From Bolinopsis microptera (Eukaryota > Ctenophora > Tentaculata > Lobata > Bolinopsidae), in contig NC_087081.1 of assembly GCF_026151205.1 (NCBI RefSeq), forward strand, positions 8,675,246-8,739,245: a DNA stretch of 64,000 nucleotides, read 5' to 3'. Both the position numbers and the translations under genes were made by a program. The notes beneath the pieces were generated by a model. The model saw only the letters and a list, made by a program, of their open reading frames with translations. It was not told where the DNA came from and searched no databases. Positions 29,901 through 38,711 of the stretch are shown here, piece by piece (position 1 is the stretch's first letter; the number at the start of each line of letters is the position of its first letter).

Positions 29901-31059
29901 GATATAAAAATAATCCGATAATTCCGGCTGCGATGAGCCAAAAAACAGTTTTTCGTAAATATCTTTAAAACTAGGCACTTGAGACCTTATATTGCTTCAT
30001 AACTTGTATATAAATAAGGGTATTGCCGTTATTTTAAGCCAATATTCAAGTCTCTAAGTCTTTTAGAAGCCGAGATACAAAAATCCCAAATTGGCGCCTG
30101 AGGGCAATTTAGAAATTTCGCCCTGTAGGACTGGGACTAGCGATACAAAATTGCTACCTAGATGATTTTGGTTTGGAATGACCTAATGAAAGACCCTGTG
30201 TGGTCAAAAATTGTGGACATTGAAGTGCACACTCAACTCCTCTCTGCTACTAGAGTAATTTGGGATTTGATCGGGCAATAATCATTAATCAAAGCTGATT
30301 GGTTGGTTTTTCATTTTTGTCACGTGTCCAAAAATGTATTAGTCCTACCTTGACAGGCAAGGTTAGCGCTGACACATCCAACTTTTGGGGCGGGGTTCTG
30401 ACCGTACATGAGGTTCTTCAACCAGCAGTCGGTGCCATAGTACGTCATCGACAGACATCCTGTTTGTTTTCCGCACTGAAAGTATGTGATTGTGTTTTTA
30501 AAGCCATAATTTTGAGAAAAAAAGTGAAAATAGTCAGGACAGATTATGGATGTTTTCTGTATAAGATTTTCAGATTTACTTTTAAAAATTAAAACTTATT
30601 TAAATTGAAAAAAGTTTAAAGATTGTACAAACCATAGCAAGACAGGATTCGGCAGAGTCGACGTTTGTTATTTTCTTGATATCAGCTCCTTGGTAGTCGA
30701 AATCCTGGACAAAACAGCTTCCTTGCGCTGTAAGAAAGAATTGAGAATTGATATTTTGCTCAAGTTTTAATTGGGCATATTTCTGAATAGATATACCGCA
30801 AGATCATTAAAAATGTTTTTGAATGCCATAGCAAGGGCTTATTACTATTAGACTTAATAACCAAATTTTTCGAAAATCATTTTTGTATAAGAACTCATAT
30901 ATTGTGTAAGGACTCATATATTGTATAACTATAACTGTAAGGACTCACATATGATAAGAACAAAAAACGAAGCTTGAAGCTTAAATTTTAACTTAACTTA
31001 CCACTAGCGCAGAGCACGTAAATCAATCCCAGAAGGGTGATAGCAACGAGGCGTGTCAT
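23808..31059 (-). CDS. Secreted PAN/apple-domain repeat protein, 12 exons
   Basis: Gene-level entry. Twelve exons join with consistent phases into 1251 nt, 416 residues. Signal peptide MTRLVAITLLGLIYVLCASG, then four complete PAN/apple-like modules and a fifth divergent one. Each module is coded by a pair of exons: the first carries C-x5-DY-x-GADIKKV...C, the second C...DCWLK...V...L-x-C. PAN domains bind proteins or carbohydrates; the protein should be secreted and has no membrane segment. Exon pairs repeat in phase, so the gene probably grew by duplication of two-exon blocks. A TATA box and poly(A) signal are present and no frame is broken, so it looks functional. Introns hold a 3-kb palindrome (27286-30258), a 600-bp foldback (23970-24572) and repeats at two donors. 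Closest named family unclear. Confidence 0.85.
23970..24572. mobile_element. 600-bp foldback element in PAN intron 11
   Basis: Almost the whole stretch is one inverted repeat. Outer ends: CTTACTATATATAAAGCGAG on the left, its complement CTCGCTTTATATATAGTAAG on the right. Centre about 24260-24285: CTGCTAGTTATTATAACTAGCAG. Arms near 290 bp with scattered mismatches. No coding sequence. MITE-like. Confidence 0.85.
24690..24855 (-). repeat. Triplicated exon 11 end plus 5' splice site
   Basis: On the minus strand ATCACCCAGGTAACAGAGTAA followed by TTAATTAAT repeats occurs at the real exon 11 end (24847) and again about 60 and 140 bp into the intron (with a CAAGTAACAGAG variant furthest away). Each unit is exon end, donor and AT-rich intron start. 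Confidence 0.85.
24847..24968 (-). CDS. PAN gene exon 11
   Basis: Reads VWCMHLGSFLYSYASRTKYV then NLEDAQKACVENDACKGITQ. The NLEDAQKAC...C spacing resembles the helix region of PAN modules. Donor GTAACAG. Confidence 0.8.
25051..25074 (-). CDS. PAN gene exon 10 (24-nt micro-exon)
   Basis: Reads VLIADNDY when joined to exons 9 and 11, phase 1 to 1. The acceptor GCTGAAG has a weak pyrimidine tract. A longer form starting after ATCGACAG (64 nt) reads LYFLHFHVDPGAEVLIADND but breaks phase with exon 9. The short form keeps the whole gene in frame, so it is preferred. Confidence 0.5.
25212..25383 (-). CDS. PAN gene exon 9 (module 4, second half)
   Basis: Reads VDNVVSIEDCSALCADQAGC then TSRCWLKNKEFG and NLKCG. 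Contains IEDC-x3-C and CWLK. Acceptor CATCTCAG, donor GTTAAT. Confidence 0.8.
25546..25601 (-). CDS. PAN gene exon 8 (module 4, first half)
   Basis: Reads EEGCVKESYDFRGADIKR, the conserved DF/DY-x-GADIK block. Acceptor TTTATAG, donor GTATGA. Confidence 0.8.
25858..25933 (-). repeat. 12-bp minisatellite beginning at exon 7 donor
   Basis: On the minus strand the exon 7 donor GTGAGTATAAAGTA runs straight into about six copies of GAGTATAAAGTA. The donor's own bases are the first unit. Confidence 0.95.
25934..26043 (-). CDS. PAN gene exon 7 (module 3, second half)
   Basis: Reads PSTQDCWLKSKPNGENGKSA then QDTVNSINLSCFLVNS. DCWLK and L-S-C motifs. Phase 2 to 1. Confidence 0.85.
26284..26440 (-). 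CDS. PAN gene exon 6 (module 3, first half)
   Basis: Reads GNDCVDEGVDYRGADIKNVN then PIYTIEECEALCYVEDSCVS. Acceptor TACCTCAG, donor GTTACG. Confidence 0.85.
26735..26862 (-). CDS. PAN gene exon 5 (module 2, second half)
   Basis: Reads VAFVKVNGDCWVKYSENGAR then PEDNDRVDSVALSCL. DCWVK and L-S-C present. Acceptor CCCCACAG, donor GTATGT. Confidence 0.85.
27089..27197 (-). CDS. PAN gene exon 4 (module 2, first half)
   Basis: Reads MMNNNCVKTNFDFWGADIKK then VSGVSSVMDCVEEA. Lies just downstream of the palindrome-bearing intron in transcript order. Confidence 0.85.
27286..30258. mobile_element. Giant 3-kb palindrome in PAN intron 3
   Basis: Arms of about 1.36 kb (27286-28641 and 28898-30258) are near-identical inverted copies, with a 256-bp spacer. 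End sequence TTACTCTAGTAGCAGAGAGG on both arms. Open frames of 62-72 codons inside occur as mirror pairs and resemble no family. A diverged copy of part of the arm lies near 60380-60590, so the arms belong to a dispersed repeat. Probably a foldback transposon or an inverted duplication of one. Confidence 0.85.
28642..28897. repeat. Palindrome spacer with copy of PAN intron sequence
   Basis: AATTTACACAGCAATACAATAA and nearby bases at 28648-28710 match 26046-26110, in the intron between PAN exons 6 and 7, at about 85-90% by eye. Same orientation. The spacer thus includes host gene sequence. Confidence 0.7.
30349..30475 (-). CDS. PAN gene exon 3 (module 1, second half)
   Basis: Reads CGKQTGCLSMTYYGTDCWLK then VGCVSANLACQ. 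Acceptor ACTTTCAG, donor GTAGGA. Confidence 0.85.
30633..30727 (-). CDS. PAN gene exon 2 (module 1, first half)
   Basis: Reads GSCFVQDFDYQGADIKKITN then VDSAESCLAM. Donor GTTTGT. Confidence 0.85.
31002..31059 (-). CDS. PAN gene exon 1 (signal peptide)
   Basis: Starts MTRLVAITLLGLIYVLCASG; basic start, hydrophobic core and a small-residue cleavage region. Donor GTAAGT. The start is chosen because it is the only ATG giving a signal peptide in phase with exon 2. Confidence 0.85.
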
Positions 31060-31143
31060 TTTGATAAAACCAACTCTAGCCTTTTAATACTATAACCGAT
31101 ACGCAAGTTAAAAATGAATGGTAAAATTAAAAATGAGCTCTGC

Positions 31144-31151
31144 TATTTATA
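31144..31151 (-). promoter_or_regulatory. TATA box of PAN gene
   Basis: TATAAATA on the minus strand, about 85 bp upstream of the ATG, leaving room for a start site and a short 5' leader. Confidence 0.6.
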
Positions 31152-31496
31152 GTTACTTCTCAAATCAATCATGTCCCCATCGAAAGGAGTCTACAGTAAT
31201 ATGAAACGAGAGAAACGCCTGCATCTTAGATTCAGAACACGATGAGAGTTATATAGAGTGTTGAAAGTTTAGTTTCTTAAATCCTGGAGTAGTCATTCGT
31301 GTCCCTGATATTTGGGTTAATTCTAACTCTCCTGTTATATAGACTATATCAATGCAGGTATAGTGCTTTATTTTTCGGCGACGGCTTATAGTTCTTGACC
31401 GAGGTCCTTTTTCTTAATACTTAGATTACTTAACTAAATATTCCACACGGTGTTCGTGCGATGGACGCCTTGAGCAAAGCACGTGTCACTCCGCTG

Positions 31497-31655
31497 CACA
31501 TTGCAACAAAGTCTCGGGCGAAGAAAGTATGGTACACACTACCTTAACCGTCACTGGCCAAATAAATCCTCCAGCTTCCTGTTATTGGCTGGTTGCACTT
31601 GTGTAACATTGTTGCTCTTGGAATTCACCGAAGTAAAATAAGTGTCTTGATACAA
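31497..31655 (+). mobile_element. SINE, 3' part only
   Basis: About 160 bp matching the 3' part of the SINE at 47479-47838 (GTCTCGGGCGAAGAAAGTAT, CACACTACCTTAACCGTCAC, GAAGTAAAATAAGTGT). The tRNA-like head is missing. Confirms the SINE is dispersed. Confidence 0.8.
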
Positions 31656-31659
31656 AAGT

Positions 31660-33186
31660 CAAACTAGGCAAAATCGCGGTGACTTTGCGGCGAAAGATTT
31701 AATGTATTTGCAGAGCTAAGTTAGATGTCATAAATTCGTTAACTAGCTTGTTAGTATAGATAGATTAGGGAGCGACAGGCTCGTCAGGCAAAACAATAGC
31801 ATATATATTAATAATCTTGAGTGTTAATAAGATCTAAACAGACTCTTCTTCATGATGTTGTTACACGAATTATGAATTAGGGATGCACTGGTTCGTAGGA
31901 TTAGGGTTATGAAAATTACTAGTTGGTTTGTGTGTAGATAGTAAGTCTGTGCGGCTTCTATTGATAATAGAAAATTATTATAATTATTACGTAAGAATTA
32001 TTATAAAAGTTATGTTTATATAAAAAAAAAGGAGAGTAACTTATATATTGAGGCACTTTCCTTGAACCTATCGAGAATGACTCGGACCGAAAATTTTCTA
32101 AATCGAAATTATTTTCAAAGTTTTTCTGGAAACTACTTTTGTTTATGTTTCATGCTACCATGAGCATTATGAGCCGAAAATATTTTTGTCGGACCGTACC
32201 TACATTCGGAAGGCTGTGGATGTAATTAGTTCCATATAATTATAAAGAACGTGATATTTAGCCCTCGGATTTAAAGGAGAATGTGCAAGTTTGATCCTCA
32301 GACTAAGAGAACTGGAATAATTTGGAATAATAATGGCAAACGTCAAAAATCTGAGCCTTGCTGACTTCAGCAGCAAGAGAGAAATTATTCCACTGCAAAC
32401 TCATGTTTAGGATATGACAACTTTTTAATTTCAGTCAACTATAATTTCTATCATCGGATTCGGACTAAACTATATCATTGGATCAATGAAAAACGAGATA
32501 TTATACAATTTTTAAATATTCTAAGTATCAAATTATGGCATGATCACTTTCTTGATCTTCGGCTCCCTCGTTCACTTCTTCGGAGTTATTATTTACCTCC
32601 ACACACTGCAAAAATTTACACAAATGCAGGAGGTCAAATAAAAATTTTTTTTTCAAAAAGCAGGTATTACAATTATTTCTGATATGATGCTTCACGCATG
32701 GAATATTTAATGCACGATAACCTCATAACCTATTTGAGGAAGATGACCTGTGATATGATCATAAAATCTGGTCATATTTCGTATTTGTTGTTTTGACAAA
32801 ACTTTCATAATCATAGACACTTTTGGCATTTTTTACTGCTTAACGACTGCCTTTCTTGCTCATTGTAATTGTATGAAAAATAAATTTACAAATTATCTGC
32901 TAAAATTTTTGAAACACAAAAAAAAAGATGAAAAAATTTGGATTTTTCATGGTTTTGAATGCCTTCGAGCGTTCATTTTAATGTCCCTTCATAATTATGT
33001 CCCTTCATAGTTATGTCCGTTCATTTAATGTCCGTTCAAATAAGGTCCGATAAGGTATATCACATAACCAGCGAGTCCACCCTGCATTATAAGGAGTAAG
33101 AAATGTTAACTTTCAGAGATAACCTTAGAACGTTGCAACGGCTATCTTGAATAGTCTACACTCTACATGGGCATATGTTTATTGGT
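31660..33186. other. Intergenic stretch
   Basis: AT-rich; no gene or repeat boundary recognised. Short poly-A tracts at about 32021-32030 and 32921-32930. Confidence 0.4.
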
Positions 33187-33776
33187 CAGAGGCGGCTATT
33201 TAGGGCGTCCAGGCGTCCGTGGACGCCTTTAAATTATTATCTGGTGGCTGGTGCTTAAAATAGAAATAGTAATTAGTAATAGTGTTAGGAAATAACAAAT
33301 CGCAATATAAAGGTCTTCGTTTACTATCATACGTTTTAATGTAAGCGCACGCATGATCTTCGTGAAATTTTGTGTTGTAGGGAGTCCAACCCTACCTCTG
33401 GACTACTCAGCTGCGCAGTTTTAACACATAGTTAATTGTAAACGTTACAAAGCACATCGTGCGCATCCCACTACAGGTAATCTATTATGATTTGCCTCGA
33501 TTTGGGGGTCCAGGACCCTTTGAACTATTGACTGTTGTGATACTGCGCGGCTGAGATCGTACACGTGTGGTGTCCTGTTTCGCCCATGTTATAAGTTTTT
33601 GTTTTTGTTTGCTGTCGCCTGTAAAGTGTTACACATTACATTTACAAGGCCCTGTGTGTAATGTAATCGGTAGTTTGGAGGGATCAGCTTGAGCCGGCTC
33701 CCAAGCCCCCCTCCCCCCCAGTCCATCGATTGGACCCCCAACAAAACTGCCAGCCAGCTCCCACGAGCCGCCTCTG
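33187..33776. mobile_element. hAT-type MITE with perfect 8-bp target duplication
   Basis: Terminal inverted repeats CAGAGGCGGC and GCCGCCTCTG bound a 590-bp element. TTATTGGT lies directly outside both ends (33179-33186 and 33777-33784). The CAGAGG start and 8-bp duplication are the hAT signature. No transposase, so non-autonomous. Confidence 0.9.
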
Positions 33777-33902
33777 TTATTGGTGTAATAAAACAAGGTA
33801 CGATGAATGTTTCTTTGTTTAAAGTGGGCAATAGAGACGAGTTGTCTCCTTATAATCACCATTGGATAACGGTTATATGTTTTTTATACATCTCTCGGCT
33901 TG

Positions 33903-35706
33903 CAATAGCCTCGTGATGCTAAGGAGAATATTTCAACTAATGTTAAGGTTCGCTGAGACCTATTGACGGGACATGTTTTACATTTTCTTATTGTCCTGCT
34001 GGTTTGTTTACCAGCCTCATGGAGCTAGCTCTGTGAGGCTGACCACCATACCAGCAATTTATCGCATATTTTCACGTTAACCTAACCAGCTGATGGTCAT
34101 ATTGATTATCGTGACATAAATGTTATTTATAATGAATCTGGTTAATACATTAAAATCCCAATTTAACGTGGAATTTGGACGTGTCACAGTTCAAATTTGA
34201 GTGAGCCGCCCTGTCAGGCTGTCAATAGCTGTCTAGGAGCTAGTCGGCTCTTAAATGTAAAAACCGCCGGATATGACCGGTGCCGGGGTTTTTCATAATG
34301 ATCATAGTTCCATACCTCTGTAGCTATTCCCACGATAGAAATCCTATTTTGATTCACGGCCGTAATGAATGGATTTCCAGTAGATTTCATTCGAAGTCGA
34401 ATCGCTTCGGGCTTATCTTAATAGCTTTGAGCTATTGTATTTGTAAACCAATTACTCCTCATCTCACTGACTATCGGACGATTTACGTACTAAAGTTCGA
34501 TAACGAAAGTTCGTGGTTTTCGAATGTCACTATACTACTATACTAATGAACGTTATAAATTCGAGATCCTGGTGGAACCTACAGGTGGACATGACAAGAA
34601 TTAAGTTCCCCTAGCTAACTGTGAATAAACTTAATAATCACTTCTGCTTGAGCTAGCATGCTGTCTCTTTTACACAAAAAACTCAGTTACAGTCTTTAAC
34701 GGTGCGAGAGTCTTTGTAATGTCTTTAGCTAAGTCAGTCTCTCGTGCTCCAGTTTTAGATTGCCTAGCTCCAAGTCATCTAAAATTCCGTGCACTGCATC
34801 AGTTATCCGGTCATAGCTCTCCTGCACAGCGAGCTCCAACGGGTTTTGTAGTCTCGTTGCAGTCTGAGTTCCTTTCCGTGCTTCAACAAACAACACTAAC
34901 TACGTCTGACCATACAACCTCCAAGTTACCTACTAGATACAATAATGCAACATTTCAATTTTCACTGCCACAAATTCATACACACATACCATCACACTAA
35001 AAATTATGCTAGCATTAGCACTGGGTTTTAACTTTACAAACTGAGAAATAGATTCGAAAAATATGTTAAATGTTGGCCATTTTACCATAATAAAATTTGT
35101 TGATTATCGCGATAATTCTCGAAATTTTCGCGATAATCGATAATGATTTTTGGGAAATTTTTGCCGATAATATCGGTTGGCAACCCTAATCTTGATAGCT
35201 TTGAGCAACTAAAGTTCGTGGCTTTCAAGTGTCACCATACTATAACTACACTAGTGAATTTTATAAATTCATAAGGTAAAACCTACAGGAGGACTGAGGA
35301 CATGACAATTAGGGTTAAGTTTGACCCAACTTCCCGAGCTTACCGGGTTTTACCATGTGCCAGGAGCCGTTGGGACGATTATGATGTAAATAGTCCATCC
35401 CGGGTTTGACCAGGTGACATTTGAATCCACCGCTGTAGTATCGGTTGTTATCTATCATACGTTCAATAATCACTGTTCTAACAGTGGCCTGTTACTCTGG
35501 TCGGCACCTAGCTGCTGCATCTGCACGAGATCAAATGAGAAACTGAGAGGGTGCACGTGAACGCTAACAGGGTGCATGTCAGCACATGACCCATGAAGCA
35601 AATTCTTAGTTGCCTGTTTAAATTCCTTCTTCATTTATCGTGTTAGTTGACAATTCCATTTTTAATCAATCTTTAGTCAGAACTTTAAACCAGGGGCACG
35701 ATGGGA
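33903..35706. mobile_element. Repeat A, copy 1 (uninterrupted)
   Basis: Shares long near-identical blocks with 43476-46285 and 46286-52815: AATAGCCTCGTGATGCTAAG near the left end, ATTCACGGCCGTAATGAATG, and TTGATTATCGCGATAATTCT. At 34529-34530 the sequence CGAATGTCA-CTATACTACT is continuous; this is the empty form of the site where the R2-like element sits in the other copies. The right end, CACGATGGGACCAC, is the complement of GTGGTCCCATCGTG at the left of copy 2, suggesting terminal inverted repeats. Short open frames are conserved only because the DNA is. Confidence 0.75.
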
Positions 35707-35893
35707 CCACTGGAAGCGCATTGCACTAGAGATTTTTCGCGCGCTGAGTGTTGCCAGGCAAATATTTCATCATGATTCCCATTGGCTTCCAGCTCTATCT
35801 TTACTTGGCATATCATTAGTTCATGTTTCAGTTTTAAAGAGAATCCTTTGTTCTGCATCCCAGTATAAATTTGATCAGTTAACTTTTTGATGA

Positions 35894-37124
35894 AGTTGAC
35901 TATCAAATGTGCGTAAAGTAATCAGTTTTCGACAGACCACTGCAAGAGAACTTCATTTTTATCCTACCCAGAAAACTGAGAATATATTGGAAATCATCTC
36001 AACTTTATGTGTGCAAATTTTCAGAATGGCTCGACAAGATGGTTTCGAGATAGAGATGATCAAACACGATGTTTCTGTGTTATTTTAATACATTCGCGTG
36101 CAATTTTTAACGCCAATTGTAAGATGTAAGCATTGAACGCCGATTGTAAGCATTGAAAATATTAGAGATTTGATAGAATAGTGCATTGTAACAGAATATA
36201 ATAACACATAGTATTAGAAAGATTAGTTACCACAATAGCTCGATCATGAGATCGGTGGACTGTTTGGATGCTTTCAATGTGAGTAGTGAGCTGGGTGTGG
36301 GTTCGAACCTCACCGGGGGTTGAAATCTTCGATTTCAAATCCCGGTGAGGTTCGAACCCACACCCAGCTTAATGTTTTTGCTTTATCCATTAAGTTTATA
36401 AATATAAGATATCATTGAGATAAACAAATTAGGTTATTAGTTAGATTAAAACACTACCACAAATATAATACTCCATCATTCACTTTATTACTGAGTACTG
36501 ACACGTAATAAAGTTGACTATAAAATGTGCGTAAAGTAATCAGTTTTCGACAGACCACTGCAAGAGAACCTCATTATTAGCCCTCCCAGAAAACTCAGAA
36601 TATATTGGACATCATCTTAACTTTATGTGTGCAAATTTCCAGAATGGCACGACAGAATGGTTTAGAGATAGAGATGATCAAAGACGATGTTTCTGTGTTA
36701 TTGTAATACATTCGCGTGCAATTTTGAACGCCAATCTTAACAATATAACAATTGAAAATGTTATCAGTTTGATCGAATAGTGCATTGTAGCACAATATAA
36801 TAACACATAGTATCAAAATGACCAGTTACCACAATGGCTCGGTCATGACAGCAAAAGACTAATTCTACATATTGACACAAGCAATAAGTAAACTCAGTGT
36901 GGGTTCGAGTCTGACCAGGGGTTAAATTCTACGATTTCAAAGATTTCGACACCTGGCCAGACTCAAACCCACATCTGGTCGAATGCTTTTGCTTTATCTA
37001 TATTATTTATAAATATAAGTTAAATACAATATCTTATTGAGATAAACAAATAAAGTCAGTAGTTAGATTAATACACGAACACAGATATAATCATTGACAT
37101 TATTACTAACACGTAATTTGCCAT
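35894..37124. repeat. Tandem pair of 616-bp units with tRNA-like hairpins
   Basis: Units 35894-36509 and 36510-37124 both start at or near GTTGACTAT. Each has, near its middle, an inverted repeat: GCTGGGTGTGGGTTCGAACC at about 36292 in unit 1 pairs with its complement at about 36350, and a weaker version sits at 36895-36980. GGTTCGAACC and GGTTCGAGTC match the pol III B box / tRNA T-loop, and TAGCTCGATCA or TGGCTCGGTCA 50-60 bp upstream is A-box-like. Probably tRNA-derived. Confidence 0.65.
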
Positions 37125-38672
37125 AACTCCGGATTGGAAATATGTTCCCAAGGCCCAATTATTCTCAAACCCCATCGATATTGAAAGTCTGAAAATAATT
37201 CAAAACTACCACTACTTACTCTCATTCTGTTGAACGATCAGTAAGAAGAGTTTTGATGATTAAATGTGAATCCTATCTCAGAAAATGGATTCCATGATGC
37301 GTTTGATATTGGTTACGCGAACCAGGATTTGCTCCTTGATGAGCATTGTAGCGTTTCCCTTCAAAAAGCAATACTGGCCAGTGCGAAAAGCCTGCTGGCT
37401 TTGGATCAATTCATTATATTATATTCGACCGACCATATCATGCATATTCAAATTTTAACTCTTAACTGACATTGATTGCTTTTTTTACAATTCATAGATT
37501 TTACATTCGCGCCTTCCGTAAAGTAGAGCAAGATTCTGAAATTTCAGCAGGCAAACTGGACTTTATCAATGTTGTTGAAAGAGTTTCTAAAGATGATCAA
37601 GAAAGTTACTGAAACGATTCCGTCTATCCTACATAACAGTCTATCCTACATAACAGTATTTTAGGCCTCGTTTGCAAAATTTTAGCGCACAGAATTAAAC
37701 CAAGTTCTGCTGTGTTGCGAGCAGCGATAGAAGGAAGTTTTCTCCAACAGTTGAAGAGCGAGGGGTAGTGTGAACGAGTTCATCAGTTCATTCTTTTCTT
37801 TTGTGGCAGAATTAACTCCCTGTCAAAGATTAATAATGTGAAACGAATTTGAAACATAACCTCAGCAAGTCGTGAGTTGTGTCAAAATTGTATGATAGAT
37901 AATAATCTCAGAACTTTCTAAATCTTAATAACATTTTTTCATCAGCATTGGCAAATAATTGGCAATAGTAATTTTGCTTCAACTTACATTTGTTCTCGGA
38001 GAAGGAATGTTACACTTTTACATGGTCCTGGCCTGATCGGCAATACTATTCGCTACTTTTCAGGATTTAATCCCTGAAATTTTGTACAATGCTAGCAGGA
38101 ATTACGAAATCTATTCGAAGGTTATTTAGTTTGTTCCTCAAACCGCTCCACAAAATACTCCACAACTCCCTCTCTACTTCTCCCGCTTCCCCATCAACAT
38201 TTCACTACCACTCCTCCCCCGCCCCCGAAGAGGAAAGGTCACCATTTCTACTCACACTCACAACACAGCACTCAGTCTTGGTCCAAGAAAGCAAAAGATG
38301 ATCTACTCGCTACGGTACAGGAGAATATTTCTGCAATGGCCATCAATCTACGTTGGAAAGAGTTATTTGCTAACACTCAACCGACACTCTCAACAAACAT
38401 TTGAAGTAGACTTACACCTGTGCTCCACGTCTAGTAGACCAGAGAAATCTGGGCCAAGACTTCTGAAATAGAGGAGATACCACATCAAGAGGATTAATAC
38501 AAGCTTCTTTTAGCTTATTTAATCTTTTTGCCATCTCCAAGAATAAGTGGCTGTTATGATTTCTTTTCACTGTCGCTAAACGTGTAAACAATTTTATAGA
38601 TATTCATGCCATACAATTGCAGTACCTACCTATTGAACCTATGAAAGTATTTTTACCTAGCAGCAGTAAAAT

Positions 38673-38673
<1 letters not shown>
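37125..38673. other. Intergenic stretch
   Basis: Some short open frames (for example 37266-37469 and 38089-38301) without recognisable family. A 20-bp duplication TCTATCCTACATAACAG lies at 37622-37655. No feature can be supported. Confidence 0.35.

Positions 38674-38709
<36 letters not shown>
38674..38709 (+). repeat. Poly-G tract of 36, then G-rich
   Basis: 36 consecutive G followed by CCGGGGGGGCCGGGGG. Strong G-quadruplex former; its length is also likely to be inexact in an assembly. A G/C-rich inverted counterpart (CCCGGGGTCCCCCCTCCTCC) lies near 39382-39405 and may be the other end of a small element. Confidence 0.85.

Positions 38710-38711
<2 letters not shown>

Noticed and set aside
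27576-29968. Paired 69- and 72-codon ORFs, mirrored
   Set aside because: They are the same palindrome arm read twice; no family resemblance and no start context.
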